Source of the DNA: Thermotalea metallivorans
GTDB lineage: Bacteria; Bacillota; Clostridia; Peptostreptococcales; Thermotaleaceae
Assembly (NCBI RefSeq): GCF_001562415.1
Contig: NZ_LOEE01000032.1
Coordinates: 1 to 64,000 of the forward strand
Direction of reading: 5' to 3'
Length of the DNA: 64,000 nucleotides
The notes below the pieces were generated by a model. The model saw only the letters and a list, made by a program, of their open reading frames with translations. It was not told the DNA's origin and did not search any database. Every line of letters begins with the position of its first letter. The first letter of the stretch is position 1. Shown here in pieces: positions 23,215-34,216 of the stretch. The position numbers were made by a program, and so were the translations under genes.

Positions 23215-26200
23215 CTATTTCAGCTTCAGCAATAACTCCCCTGTCTTTACCTGCTGTCCTTCTTTTACTGCAATAGACTCCACAATCCCCGCAACAGACG
23301 CCGTTACGTTTGTTTCCATTTTCATGGCTTCAATCACCACCAATATTTGATTCTCTTTTATTTCCTCTCCCACATTGACAAGAACTTTTGCTACGGTTCC
23401 CGGAATACTGGCGCCGATTTCTTTGCTATTGGAAGGGTCTGCCAGTGTGACGGGTTTGGATTCCCGTCTTACGTTGCTTGCCTTATCAAATACATTAATC
23501 TCCCGCCGGTTTCCGTTTACTTCAAATACCACCCGTCGGTAGCCGTCATGGTCAACCCTTCCGATTTCCACCAGCTTCACAATTAGGACTTTTCCTTCTG
23601 CAATTTCTACCTCACAGGTTTCACCCTCATACAGGCCATGGAAGAAGACGTCACTGCCCATACGGCTCAAATCCCCGTATTCATTCACATACTTCAAATA
23701 TTCTTCAAACACCTTAGGATACAGGGCATAAGAAAGGACATCTTTTTGGGTCGGATGCATATGAAATTTTTTCTTCAAATAGATTTCAATCTTTTCAAAG
23801 TCTTCCGGCTCCAACAATTCACCGGGTCTGCAGGTAATCGGTTTTTCCCCTTTTAAGACCACCTTCTGCAGCTCCTCCGGGAATCCTCCCATGGGTTGCC
23901 CCATCAATCCTTTAAAATAATCTACTACAGAATCGGGAAATGCCATGTCCTTTGCTTTTTCACAGATATTTTCCGGGGTCAGCTCATTTTGCACCATGAA
24001 GATGGCCAAATCTCCCACTACCTTGGATGTGGGCGTTACTTTTACGATATCCCCCAGCATCTCATTGGCCTTCTTATACATTTCCTTTACTTCATTGAAT
24101 CGATGGCCTAAACCAAAGCTTTCCACTTGAGGCTTGAGATTGGAATATTGACCTCCCGGAATTTCATACTTATAAATTTCTGTGGTTCCGGACTTTAATC
24201 CCGATTCAAATTGCTCATAAACAGGTCGTACGGCAGCCCAATAATCTGAAAGTTTTTGTACATCATCCAGATCAATCCCCGTATCCCTTTCTGTGTTTTC
24301 CAAGGCTGCAACCACAGAGTTGAGGGCGGGCTGGCTAGTCAGGCCCGACAGGCTGTTGATAGCCGTATCCACGATATCCACGCCGGCCTCGGCTGCCATA
24401 AGAATCGTTGCAACACCGTTTCCGCTGGTGTCATGGGTATGCAGATGAATGGGTATGGATATTTCCTCTTTTAAGGCCTTCATCAGCTTAGCTGCCGCAT
24501 AGGGCTTCAATAAACTGGACATATCCTTGATTCCCAAAATATGGGCACCCATGTTTTCAATTTCTTTCGCCATCTTCACATAGTAATCCAGGGTGTACTT
24601 CTCCTTGCGACTATCCAAAATATCCCCCGTATAGCATAGACATACTTCTGCAATTTTTCCGTTCTTTAACACTTCATCCAGGGCCACTTCCATTCCCTTC
24701 AGCCAGTTCAGGGAATCAAAGATTCGGAAGACATCGATGCCGCTGGCTGCCGATTCCTGAATAAAGGATCGGATGATATTATCGGGATAGTTTCGATACC
24801 CTACGGCATTGGAACCCCTTAGAAGCATCTGGAATAATAGATTGGGTATTTTCTTTCTCAACTCCTCCAATCGAATCCAAGGAGATTCCTTTAAAAATCT
24901 GTAAGCCACATCAAAGGTAGCCCCTCCCCACATTTCCAGAGAGAATAAATCCTTTGCCAAAATGGAAGTATCCTTGGCAATCTTGAGCATATCCCTTGTT
25001 CTCATCCTGGTAGCCATGAGGGACTGGTGAGCGTCCCGCATGGTCGTATCGGTCAGCAGCAATTTTTTCTGGCTTTTGATCCATTCCACAACCCCTTCCG
25101 GGCCCCTCTCCTCCAACAACTGCTTTGTACCCCTTAATTCTGCGGGCAGCTCTACCTTGGGAACTACCGGCACGTCAAAATCCCGTTTGATTCCTTTTGT
25201 TTCATTGACTACCTTTTCTCCAATAAATTTGAGTACTCGCAACTCTTTGTCTGCCTTGGGCGTGATTTGGAAAAGCTCCGGATGGTCTGCCAAAAATCCC
25301 GTATCACACTGGCCTTTTAAGAAGGTTTCGTGATTCAATACATTGATTAAAAATGCTGCGTTAGTCTTGACTCCGCCTACGGTAAGCTCCTTGATGGAAC
25401 GGATGGCCTTTCTGGCGGCGTCCTCAAAGGTCCTGGACCAGGAGATAGTTTTTACCAGCAGGCTGTCATAGTAGGGACTGATGACCGCTCCCGTATACCC
25501 GTTGCCCCCATCCAACCGGATGCCAAAGCCCGATCCCGTTCTGTATACATCAATTCTCCCCGTATCCGGTGAAAACTGGTTGGAAGGATCCTCTGTGGTC
25601 ACCCTGCATTGGATGGCATATCCCCTGGGCTTGATATCTTCTTGGGAATAAATCCCTATTTCCGGTGAATGCAGAGGATATCCTTCGGCAATCAGAATCT
25701 GGCTTTGGACAATATCAATGCCTGTTACCATTTCCGTTACGGTATGTTCCACCTGTATTCTGGGATTCATCTCAATAAAGTAGTGATTGCCATGCATATC
25801 TACCAAAAATTCTACAGTACCTGCACTTCTATAGTTGACTGCCCTTGCAATCTTGAGGGCATCATTGCAGATCTCCTGTCTCTTCTCTTCCGGAACAGAG
25901 AAGGCCGGCGTAAACTCTACCACTTTTTGATGTCTTCTCTGGATGGAACAGTCCCTCTCATACAGATGGACCACATTGCCGTACCGATCTCCCAAGATCT
26001 GTACTTCGATGTGCTTTGGCTTTTCAATATATTTTTCGATGAATATATCGTCAATACCAAAGGCCTTCTTTGCCTCATTTTTTGCACTATGGAATTCTCT
26101 CGCCAGGTCTTCCTCCCTTCTGACAATGCGCATTCCTCGACCACCGCCTCCAGCAGCAGCCTTCAACATCATAGGATATCCCCATTGTCTGGCAAAGGCA

Positions 26201-26658
26201 ATGGCTTCCTCTTCAGAAAGTACGGCTTTGTCAACACCGGGAATAATCGGGACCCCGCATTCCTTAGCCACAATCTTGGAATTAATCTTATCGCCTACCT
26301 TTTCCATCATGGTATAGTGAGGTCCGATAAATACAATTCCCGATTCCTCACACTTTCTTGCAAATTCAGGATTTTCTGACAAAAATCCATAACCGGGATG
26401 GATAGCGTCTACCCCTTTTTTTAAAGCCAGATTGATGATTTCATCAATACTCAAATATGCTTCAATAGGCCCTTTATTTTTTCCTATAAGATAAGACTCG
26501 TCGGCCTTGGTTCTGAACAAAGCACACTGGTCTTCCTTGGAATAAATGGCCACGGTTCTGATTCCAAGCTCATGGCAGGCCCGAAAAATCCGGATGGCAA
26601 TCTCTCCACGGTTTGCCACCAACACTCTTTTAAATTTCATTGGCATTGGTCGTTGCAT
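23215..26658 (-). CDS. pyc: Pyruvate carboxylase
   Basis: 1147 residues, full single-chain type. Biotin carboxylase domain (RVLVANRGEIAIRIFRACHE at the start, AAAGGGGRGMRIV ATP loop, MNPRIQVEHTVTE). Carboxyltransferase domain from about 535 (DTTMRDAHQSLMATRMRT, HTHDTSGNG). C-terminal biotinyl domain with EAMKMETNV, the lysine carrying biotin. It makes oxaloacetate from pyruvate, bicarbonate and ATP to refill the citric acid branch. ATG 26658 behind GGGGAG. Own promoter at 26758-26786. Confidence 0.97.
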   Translation of the reverse strand: MQRPMPMKFKRVLVANRGEIAIRIFRACHELGIRTVAIYSKEDQCALFRTKADESYLIGKNKGPIEAYLSIDEIINLALKKGVDAIHPGYGFLSENPEFARKCEESGIVFIGPHYTMMEKVGDKINSKIVAKECGVPIIPGVDKAVLSEEEAIAFARQWGYPMMLKAAAGGGGRGMRIVRREEDLAREFHSAKNEAKKAFGIDDIFIEKYIEKPKHIEVQILGDRYGNVVHLYERDCSIQRRHQKVVEFTPAFSVPEEKRQEICNDALKIARAVNYRSAGTVEFLVDMHGNHYFIEMNPRIQVEHTVTEMVTGIDIVQSQILIAEGYPLHSPEIGIYSQEDIKPRGYAIQCRVTTEDPSNQFSPDTGRIDVYRTGSGFGIRLDGGNGYTGAVISPYYDSLLVKTISWSRTFEDAARKAIRSIKELTVGGVKTNAAFLINVLNHETFLKGQCDTGFLADHPELFQITPKADKELRVLKFIGEKVVNETKGIKRDFDVPVVPKVELPAELRGTKQLLEERGPEGVVEWIKSQKKLLLTDTTMRDAHQSLMATRMRTRDMLKIAKDTSILAKDLFSLEMWGGATFDVAYRFLKESPWIRLEELRKKIPNLLFQMLLRGSNAVGYRNYPDNIIRSFIQESAASGIDVFRIFDSLNWLKGMEVALDEVLKNGKIAEVCLCYTGDILDSRKEKYTLDYYVKMAKEIENMGAHILGIKDMSSLLKPYAAAKLMKALKEEISIPIHLHTHDTSGNGVATILMAAEAGVDIVDTAINSLSGLTSQPALNSVVAALENTERDTGIDLDDVQKLSDYWAAVRPVYEQFESGLKSGTTEIYKYEIPGGQYSNLKPQVESFGLGHRFNEVKEMYKKANEMLGDIVKVTPTSKVVGDLAIFMVQNELTPENICEKAKDMAFPDSVVDYFKGLMGQPMGGFPEELQKVVLKGEKPITCRPGELLEPEDFEKIEIYLKKKFHMHPTQKDVLSYALYPKVFEEYLKYVNEYGDLSRMGSDVFFHGLYEGETCEVEIAEGKVLIVKLVEIGRVDHDGYRRVVFEVNGNRREINVFDKASNVRRESKPVTLADPSNSKEIGASIPGTVAKVLVNVGEEIKENQILVVIEAMKMETNVTASVAGIVESIAVKEGQQVKTGELLLKLK

Positions 26659-26757
26659 CCTACTCTCCCCTATTCTTTGTGATATCAGTAAACATTTCCT
26701 TTTAAAATTTAAATGTATATTTGTATATTTGCATGCTGTATGTGTATATTTATTAAA

Positions 26758-26786
26758 TTATAACTTATCTTTTTACGGTTTTCAAT
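26758..26786 (-). promoter_or_regulatory. Promoter of pyc
   Basis: On the minus strand TTGAAA (26786-26781), 17 bases, TATAAT (26763-26758); about 100 bases before the start codon. Confidence 0.7.
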
Positions 26787-26837
26787 ATTTTAAATTTATG
26801 TAACAATTTTTTCGAATTATTTCTGCTTATTCAAAGA

Positions 26838-26868
26838 GAAAATCCGGCCTTTGGAAAAGACCGGATCA
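26838..26868 (-). terminator. Terminator of the YtvI-like gene
   Basis: ATCCGG/CCGGAT stem followed by TTTCTCTTTG on the minus strand. Confidence 0.7.
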
Positions 26869-26907
26869 CAACTTACCAAAATTATCCAATGTTTTGGGAT
26901 ATTTTCA

Positions 26908-27951
26908 TTACAAAATACGTACTTTGACCAGTATCTTATAAGCTACCATTAGGGCGATGAGAAAGATCATTCCAAGGAAGCCATAGGCTTTCAAACCGAT
27001 AAAAATCGCAGCCAATATCATGACAGGGTGAATGTCTAAAGTGGTAGATACCAGCTTTGGTTCAATAATTTGTCTGGACACCGTAACAATTACATAAAGG
27101 ATCAATAATCCAACACCCATCAAGGTATTCCCTAAGTAAAAATTATAAATCGCAAGGGGTATATACACAGCACTGATGCCCAAAATAGGAAGTATATCCA
27201 TAAAGGCCGATAAGGCACTGAGAATCAAAGCATAATTTATCCCTAAGATTAAAAATCCAATGAAGGTTTCAAGAAATGTTAAAAATATGACGGTTGCATA
27301 GGCTTTAAAATAGCCTGCAATCATACTGCTGCCTTCTTTCAGAATACTATGCATTTGATCCTTGCCTTCAAGGGAAAAAATAGAATAAAATTTTTCAATG
27401 ATGTCAGGCATATCCTTTGAAAAGAAATAAGTAGCCAAAAATGTAATAAAGGCAATCATAAGTGCCACAGGAAGCCGAATGACAAAAGAAATAATCGCAT
27501 TTAAACTGCGGACGGTGATATTCAAGATCCCCGATAGCATGGCCGTAAGCTGAGGATAGGCTTTTTCTGCCAGCACAGGATCCAACTGGCCAAAAAACTT
27601 GCTCACCTCATTTAGATATAGTTCCACATAACTCCTGATCGTTTCAAGATTTGGAACCTTCGTAAGCAATAGTCTTGCTTCATTGGTGACTTTATATAAT
27701 ACTGCAGATACTAAAATTCCAAGCACCAAGAACACAAGGGCGGTCGATAGGATGGAAGAGATGGCATTGGATATTTTTAATTTTTTCTGCAGATATAGAT
27801 TGAATGGCTTGATCCATAAGGCAATGACGAATGCCAGCACAAAGGGTAGTGTATATGGAAGTGTTGAGAAAAATAGCAGGAATAGCAAAGTAAAGGCAAC
27901 GATAAAGATCGCCGTCCTCTTCAACTTATTGAGAAAAAATGGATTTAGCAT
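26908..27951 (-). CDS. ytvI: AI-2E/PerM-family permease, YtvI-like sporulation membrane protein
   Basis: 347 residues with about seven or eight membrane segments: two at the N terminus (LFLLFFSTLPYTLPFVLAFV), one at about 60-80, a soluble middle part, then a C-terminal bundle ending LKAYGFLGMIFLIALMVAYK. The IEPKLVSTTLDIHPVMILAA signature belongs to the AI-2E transporter family and best resembles YtvI of sporulating bacteria. Substrate and role are unknown. Monocistronic. Confidence 0.8.
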   Translation of the reverse strand: MLNPFFLNKLKRTAIFIVAFTLLFLLFFSTLPYTLPFVLAFVIALWIKPFNLYLQKKLKISNAISSILSTALVFLVLGILVSAVLYKVTNEARLLLTKVPNLETIRSYVELYLNEVSKFFGQLDPVLAEKAYPQLTAMLSGILNITVRSLNAIISFVIRLPVALMIAFITFLATYFFSKDMPDIIEKFYSIFSLEGKDQMHSILKEGSSMIAGYFKAYATVIFLTFLETFIGFLILGINYALILSALSAFMDILPILGISAVYIPLAIYNFYLGNTLMGVGLLILYVIVTVSRQIIEPKLVSTTLDIHPVMILAAIFIGLKAYGFLGMIFLIALMVAYKILVKVRIL

Positions 27952-28047
27952 AGGAGACTCCTTTCCGCAGAAACCGCTAATATGATATCCAAAAATAATT
28001 ATACTCTTCCCTAGGGTGAATGGCTATAAATCTTGGATCTGCATCCC

Positions 28048-28092
28048 TTTGAAAAAAAAACCGATCTCTTTGAAAAGATCGGGTTTTTTCTG
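28048..28092. terminator. Bidirectional terminator
   Basis: CCGATCT/AGATCGG stem between A and T runs, in the space between the peptide gene at 28161 and the YtvI-like gene at 27951; fits termination of the peptide gene. Confidence 0.7.
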
Positions 28093-28160
28093 AAAAACAC
28101 CTATGGCATCATAATGCTTTCATAAGAATCTCTAAAACATTTTTTCATGAAAACCTGTTT

Positions 28161-28304
28161 TTAATCCCATGCTGGCGCATCATTCGGAGTGACAGGCGGT
28201 GTTGATTTCAAAGGTGCTTGATCGGCATAGATCATGGCTGTACCGACAGCCAGATTCAACAGCATGGCAACCGCCGTCAATAAAACTATTTTTTTTATTT
28301 TCAT
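28161..28304 (-). CDS. Candidate quorum-sensing propeptide, 47 aa
   Basis: A short gene with GGGGG six bases before its ATG. The product begins MKIKKIVLLTAVAMLLNLAV: a basic start and hydrophobic core ending GTAMIYA, a signal peptide with a probable cut after AMIYA. About 20 residues remain, ending TPNDAPAWD. It starts 25 bases after the TPR/XRE regulator on the same strand. Exported short peptides encoded directly behind an RRNPP regulator are usually trimmed to 5-10 residue signals that are re-imported and bound by that regulator. Role by context; the peptide itself matches no known signal. Confidence 0.78.
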   Translation of the reverse strand: MKIKKIVLLTAVAMLLNLAVGTAMIYADQAPLKSTPPVTPNDAPAWD

Positions 28305-28329
28305 GATAATCCCCCTTTGGATTTTTATT

Positions 28330-29634
28330 TTATTGGGAATCTTCCAATCCCAACTTCAACAACTCTTTGCTCCTATCCATGTCCTTATGGGCATAGTAAT
28401 AGGCTGCCTCGAAAAGTACATCTCTAAACTCTCTCTTATTTCCAATAACCTCTTTTACCAAAGCATCCAGTTCCCTATCTTTCCCAGCTCCCCCATAGGT
28501 CTTGGCAAGATAGCGGTAGGCTTCTGCCTGCAGGGACAGATCTCTTTCTCCCTTGACTTCTTCTAAAGCCCTCAACAGTATTTTTTCAGCTTCCTCATAG
28601 TTTCCTATGCCATAATATCTCTTCCCCAGATCCAACAAAGTGGTCTTCAAGAATCTGCTTCCATGGACTTCACGGATGTCCAAGCTCTTGCGGTTGTATT
28701 CCACGGCCTTCTCCAAGTCGCCCTTCTTTTCATATACATCACTCAGATTTTTATAGGCCATGGCCTCCCTTTCCAGGTTCTTGCTCCTTTGGGCCATTTC
28801 TACAACCTGCTCTAACAATTTTCTAGCCGTATGAAGCTCTCCCTTGCCCAAATAACAGTTGCCCTTCTGAATCATGATATCCATTTGCTGCTCGTCCGTA
28901 AAATCATTGTATTTTGCCGTCAGCCTATTTAAAAACTCAAAGGCCTCATCATACCTGCCCATCTCTACATACGCTGTAGAATTATTAAATAAAAGTCTTT
29001 TCATAATGGCAGGTTCTTCTATATGGTGACTTTCCAAAACTAGTATACCGTGGTTATGCAAATTGATAGTATCCCTATAATTTTTAAGGTCAAGGCATGC
29101 TCGTCCTAATTTGGAATAACTCCATGCCATTTTTACATGATGATTGATCCGGATATAGTTTTCCAAAGACTTGATGTGATAAATATAGCTGTCATGGAAC
29201 TGAGCTTTATTATAATAAAAATCGCCCATCAATTCATAGATCATGGCCTTTTTGTCGTAAATATCCCAGTCGGCCAAAATCTCCTCTGCCCGACGAAAAC
29301 TTTCCATAAACAGCCTTTCGTTGGACTGCAGGTACTCTTTCATCTGGTGAAACAGCTTTTCCAAAATCCGATTGGCCTGCTGCAGCTCATTCTCCATCAG
29401 GTAGTCTGCCGTAATATAAATAGGATTCTTTTGCTCTTCCGCGATCCGCATCAAGTTTTCTGCAATAATTTCAGCCGTATCGCGAACCAGTCTCGTTTTT
29501 CCGTTTTCTACGTAGCTGATTAAATTCCTTGTGATTTTATTACCGGTGATGTCTTCCTGCTTTGCTCCTAAAAAAGCCCGTATTCTTCTAATTTTTTCCC
29601 CCGGGGGCAGGATAATGTCTTCCATAAAATACAT
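28330..29634 (-). CDS. RRNPP-type regulator: XRE HTH plus TPR domain
   Basis: 434 residues. The N-terminal XRE HTH (about 12-65: GEKIRRIRAFLGAKQEDITG, ... NLISYVENGK) is followed by TPR repeats over about 100-430 (LSDVYEKKGDLEKAVEYNRK; LGKRYYGIGNYEEAEKILLR). This is the build of PlcR/NprR/Rap-like peptide receptors. The exported peptide gene just downstream supports peptide control. The target could be its own operon or the sporulation genes nearby. ATG 29634 behind GGTGAGAAG; an ATG at 29625 is also possible. Confidence 0.83.
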   Translation of the reverse strand: MYFMEDIILPPGEKIRRIRAFLGAKQEDITGNKITRNLISYVENGKTRLVRDTAEIIAENLMRIAEEQKNPIYITADYLMENELQQANRILEKLFHQMKEYLQSNERLFMESFRRAEEILADWDIYDKKAMIYELMGDFYYNKAQFHDSYIYHIKSLENYIRINHHVKMAWSYSKLGRACLDLKNYRDTINLHNHGILVLESHHIEEPAIMKRLLFNNSTAYVEMGRYDEAFEFLNRLTAKYNDFTDEQQMDIMIQKGNCYLGKGELHTARKLLEQVVEMAQRSKNLEREAMAYKNLSDVYEKKGDLEKAVEYNRKSLDIREVHGSRFLKTTLLDLGKRYYGIGNYEEAEKILLRALEEVKGERDLSLQAEAYRYLAKTYGGAGKDRELDALVKEVIGNKREFRDVLFEAAYYYAHKDMDRSKELLKLGLEDSQ

Positions 29635-29970
29635 CGTGTCTTCTCACCTTTTCTTTCAATTGTTTTTATATTTTTTATTTTTAAAAAAAGTATATCATAT
29701 TTTTCTAAAACAATAAAGATTTTTTTAAAAAAAAATTTACTTATATTTGCTCATCTTTTTTGCCCCAATTACATTTTTTTATTGTTTTTTATCTTTTTTA
29801 TTACATTCCATAGGGGAGTACCTAAAGCAGAATACTCCCCTATTTTATTTTGTCTTCCAATTGATTGATAAATTCATGGGAAAGAATGTCGCCCGCATCT
29901 TCTCCATATAGTACGTTTTCAGGCATATTGTGCAAAACTGCGGAATAGGCTGTTTTAATGTTTTAATGTT
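29635..29970. other. Intergenic region, AT-rich, with hairpin and gene scrap
   Basis: Strongly AT-rich up to about 29800. AGGGGAGTA/TACTCCCCT hairpin at about 29812-29842. On the minus strand a frame near 29830-29930 (MPENVLYGEDAGDILSHEFI) looks coding-like but lacks a start signal. TTTTAATG is repeated three times at about 29953-29976. Confidence 0.4.
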
Positions 29971-30147
29971 TTAATGAATACTTTCTCTTGCCTGATGGAT
30001 CTGTTTTGCCATCAACCATCCGAAGCGGACATGATCTTTTACATCTTCCCAGTTTTTTGCCAAACTCTGATTTTGCTTCAACCAACACATCTTCATCGTA
30101 TCTTCTACTTCCTTCCAGTCATCTTCTTGCAACGGCCCATGAAACAT
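29971..30147 (-). CDS. Small hypothetical protein, 58 aa
   Basis: MFHGPLQEDDWKEVEDTMKM ... QIHQARESIH. It has a strong ribosome site (AAGGAGG five to six bases before ATG 30147), so it is a real gene. Family not recognised. Tryptophan-rich and helical. It is divergent from the small coat-like genes at 30397, which hints at sporulation. Confidence 0.65.
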   Translation of the reverse strand: MFHGPLQEDDWKEVEDTMKMCWLKQNQSLAKNWEDVKDHVRFGWLMAKQIHQARESIH

Positions 30148-30396
30148 ACGATTCCTCCTTATATTTCGTTTTACTGCCCCCTTTATGCTTATGAATTGAG
30201 AGAAATGCTATTTTTGTGCAGTTATCATCAAACAGCAATATTTCCTAAATTTAAGAATTTTATCTTCTCCAGCTATTTTGCAGTATAGGATTCATTTTTT
30301 TCAAGCTATAACTCTTGCAAATCTCCGTATAATAATATTGTGTGAAGACGATTCCCAAAATATTTATTTCTTCGCCAAAAGAGGAGGTATACTCAT

Positions 30397-30618
30397 ATGC
30401 AGATGAACAATCAAACAGGCGGAAAGCCTCAATTGGATGCCCCAAATCTAAAGGTTTTAGAAGATCAGCTCAACTATGAATCCATGATGAATAAAAAGAT
30501 GAGTCAATATGCCGAGTATTGTACAGATCCTCAATTAAAAAACATGTGCCGGCAAGGTGCACAACGGCATAAGCAAAACTTTGATGATCTGTTGAATTAT
30601 TTAAACTCCCATCAATAG
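30397..30618 (+). CDS. Small spore-coat-like protein, 73 aa
   Basis: MQMNNQTGGKPQLDAPNLKV, then a helical pair (LNYESMMNKKMSQYAEYCTD and MCRQGAQRHKQNFDDLLNYL). This pattern is common in small proteins encoded beside CotF-like coat proteins in Clostridia. AGAGGAGG before the ATG. Probably co-transcribed with the CotF-like gene 62 bases downstream. Confidence 0.65.
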   Translation: MQMNNQTGGKPQLDAPNLKVLEDQLNYESMMNKKMSQYAEYCTDPQLKNMCRQGAQRHKQNFDDLLNYLNSHQ

Positions 30619-30680
30619 GAATTTCATCGTTCCTTGCGAAGCCTATCATCCGTCGGCTGAACAACAAAGGAGGTAATCAC

Positions 30681-30959
30681 ATGCAACATCAGGCAAACTT
30701 TACAGAAAAGGAACTAATGAACGACCTGTTAATGTCTGAGAAGCAGGTTTCTTCTGCATATACCGTTGGTATTACAGAATCCTCTTGCACTAATTTAAGA
30801 AATATACTCACACGATGCGAACAAAATGTATTTGCCAATCAGCAGGATATTTTCAATGCAATGCAGCAACGGGGCTGGTATACCGTTAAAAAGGCTGCTG
30901 CCCAAGATGTACAGACTGCAAAGGACAAATACAATCAAATAAAAAATGAATTGAAGTAG
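30681..30959 (+). CDS. CotF-family spore coat protein
   Basis: 92 residues of the CotF type: FTEKELMNDLLMSEKQVSSA, ... LRNILTRCEQNVFANQQDIF, QQRGWYTVKKA. Helical, ferritin-like hairpin. Found in the coat of Bacillus and Clostridium spores. AAAGGAGG before the ATG; terminator at 30964-30996. Confidence 0.8.
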   Translation: MQHQANFTEKELMNDLLMSEKQVSSAYTVGITESSCTNLRNILTRCEQNVFANQQDIFNAMQQRGWYTVKKAAAQDVQTAKDKYNQIKNELK

Positions 30960-30963
30960 TTTC

Positions 30964-30996
30964 TGAAAAGAGTGGACCTCTTCCACTCTTTTTATT
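30964..30996 (+). terminator. Terminator of the coat genes
   Basis: AGAGTGGA/TCCACTCT stem followed by a T-rich run. Confidence 0.8.
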
Positions 30997-31065
30997 TTTT
31001 TGTTTTGTTTAAAAAATTCTAAATATTTTGTGCAATTATGGGTATAACATATCTAAAATAATAAA

Positions 31066-31098
31066 GTCTTCCGTTGGAAGATTTAAAGGAAGACTTTG
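31066..31098 (+). promoter_or_regulatory. Alternative hairpins in the leader of the 165-aa membrane protein gene
   Basis: AAAGTCTTCC pairs with GGAAGACTTT; an inner TCTTCC-GTT-GGAAGA hairpin excludes it. It may be an attenuator, or chance. No other feature was seen in 31000-31226. Confidence 0.3.
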
Positions 31099-31226
31099 TT
31101 GAAACCCATGACGGAAATTATGCCTTATCCACAATTGATAAAAGTAGATAATTTCCTATGTGTTATAACAAAGTTTCTGTTTGTCCTCGAACTTTATATT
31201 TTTTCTCAAGGAAAGGAGTGGGTATT

Positions 31227-31724
31227 GTGTATAATATTATTGCTACTTTTAAAAATATACCGGATTTAAATCGTTGTATAAAGACTTTAAGAGTAGACCC
31301 GAATATTCGTGGCCACATATCTGTAATCCCCAAAAATGCTTCATCCCATACGGAAAAGGAGATTTCCAGTGTTTTGATCAAGCGTTCCCGCCAAGTTGCT
31401 CCTTCCGGGCTGGAAGATATATGGGGCGGCGTATTTACCGGATTTATTATCGGTGCACTATCCGCCTTTGCAGCAGTTTATTTGAATACGAATCTTCTTC
31501 ATCTTTCCACCCTTTCTTTCATCGCCGGAATTGCCTTGATCTTTTATGGCGGGGCTTCGGGAGCATTGTTAGGATTCCTTATCCACACTCTTTGGGCTAG
31601 GCGCAATTGGCTGAAAAACAAAGAAGAGGTAGTTCTTGTGCTTCACAAGTTGGATGACAGTACGAAAGAACTTGTTATCAAAAACTTAGAAAACCATCAT
31701 GCCAGTAAAATCGAAATATATTAA
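31227..31724 (+). CDS. Membrane protein with N-terminal soluble domain, 165 aa
   Basis: The GTG at 31227 is eight bases after AGGAAAGGAG; earlier in-frame starts have no site. Residues 1-70 are soluble. Two membrane segments follow at about 72-92 (GGVFTGFIIGALSAFAAVYL) and 97-122 (LSFIAGIALIFYGGASGALL), then a basic tail. The fold pattern recalls general-stress-protein-like membrane proteins with glycine-rich helices, but I cannot name a family with certainty. Confidence 0.65.
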   Translation: MYNIIATFKNIPDLNRCIKTLRVDPNIRGHISVIPKNASSHTEKEISSVLIKRSRQVAPSGLEDIWGGVFTGFIIGALSAFAAVYLNTNLLHLSTLSFIAGIALIFYGGASGALLGFLIHTLWARRNWLKNKEEVVLVLHKLDDSTKELVIKNLENHHASKIEIY

Positions 31725-31773
31725 TTGATGACAGAAAAAACAATTTGATATAAACTAAAAAGCCTGAATCATC

Positions 31774-31806
31774 CGGAAAACAGGGTCATCTGGTCCTGTT
31801 TTCTTT
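31774..31806 (+). terminator. Terminator
   Basis: GGAAAACAGG/CCTGTTTTC stem followed by TTTGC, behind the gene ending at 31724. Confidence 0.6.
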
Positions 31807-31952
31807 GCTTTTTTCACTTATTTTTGCTCCTTTGATGATTTGTGCTTTGTTACATATTTATTTTTGCTTCAAATCGTAGTATGATGATAAAAAAAGAGAA
31901 GTCACGATGGCTTTGCAAAGATTAAAAGATCACAAAAGAAAGGAGAATCTAC

Positions 31953-32318
31953 ATGACAGATAGGGAGTTATTGGAAATGATTGCTGCGCAGGTAGGCATT
32001 CTTACAACACAGGTAGACAATCTTACAACACAAGTAGACAATCTTACAACACAGGTAGACAATCTTACAACACAGGTAGACAATCTTACAAAAGATGTTG
32101 CAGCGTTAAAAACTGAGGTGCAAGATATCAAAACAGAAATAAAAGATATGAACGTAGAAATACAAGAAGTCAAAAGTACGGTCATTCGCATTGAGCAAGA
32201 GCACGGTCAAAAACTCGAAGCCCTATTTGATGGATATGTACAAAATACAGAGAAATTAAATCGCATAGAATCAGAAGTTATAAAGCATGATGAGTTTATT
32301 TTTAGAAGAATAAAATAA
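31953..32318 (+). CDS. Coiled-coil protein with heptad repeats, 121 aa
   Basis: The N-terminal part repeats the heptad LTTQVDN four times, followed by further coiled coil to about residue 90 and a short C-terminal helix. No membrane segment or signal. AAAGGAG before the ATG. Similar coiled-coil proteins occur in Clostridia without known function. The repeats are nearly identical in DNA, so the copy number may vary between strains. Confidence 0.72.
   Translation: MTDRELLEMIAAQVGILTTQVDNLTTQVDNLTTQVDNLTTQVDNLTKDVAALKTEVQDIKTEIKDMNVEIQEVKSTVIRIEQEHGQKLEALFDGYVQNTEKLNRIESEVIKHDEFIFRRIK
32001..32084 (+). repeat. Four tandem 21-bp repeats
   Basis: Unit CTTACAACACAGGTAGACAA(T), four copies with one base difference in the second; each encodes one coiled-coil heptad. 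Confidence 0.9.
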
Positions 32319-32541
32319 TATTATGGAATAAGGGACTGTATGGTGTCAATATAATCACCAAAAGAGTTGATATCCTTGCAGTGGAGTTAGAATATTGCTA
32401 TGCAAGTTTTCCGGGGATACAGCCGATGAGCCTAAGATCAAAATATAAAGAAAGAAGCTGCTCAGAAGTTCAAAGAACAAATGAACAGCTTCTAATTATT
32501 TTTGTTTTAACTTTATTCTTTTTCAAAGTTTATAGGCTATC
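32319..32541. other. Intergenic region with groEL terminator
   Basis: A long imperfect stem (AGAAGCTG/CAGCTTCT, about 32452-32494) follows groEL on the minus strand, with TTTCTTTATATTTT after it. Nothing else was identified. Confidence 0.5.
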
Positions 32542-34197
<1,656 letters not shown>

Positions 34198-34216
34198 TTA
34201 GATTGAATATGATTAA

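Noticed and set aside
23062-23223. A 54-codon plus-strand frame (MNLVHKIYPARVKNGGIFYM ...)
   Set aside because: It runs through the pyc terminator and into the pyc 3' end and has no good ribosome site; the coding look is probably due to the hairpin.
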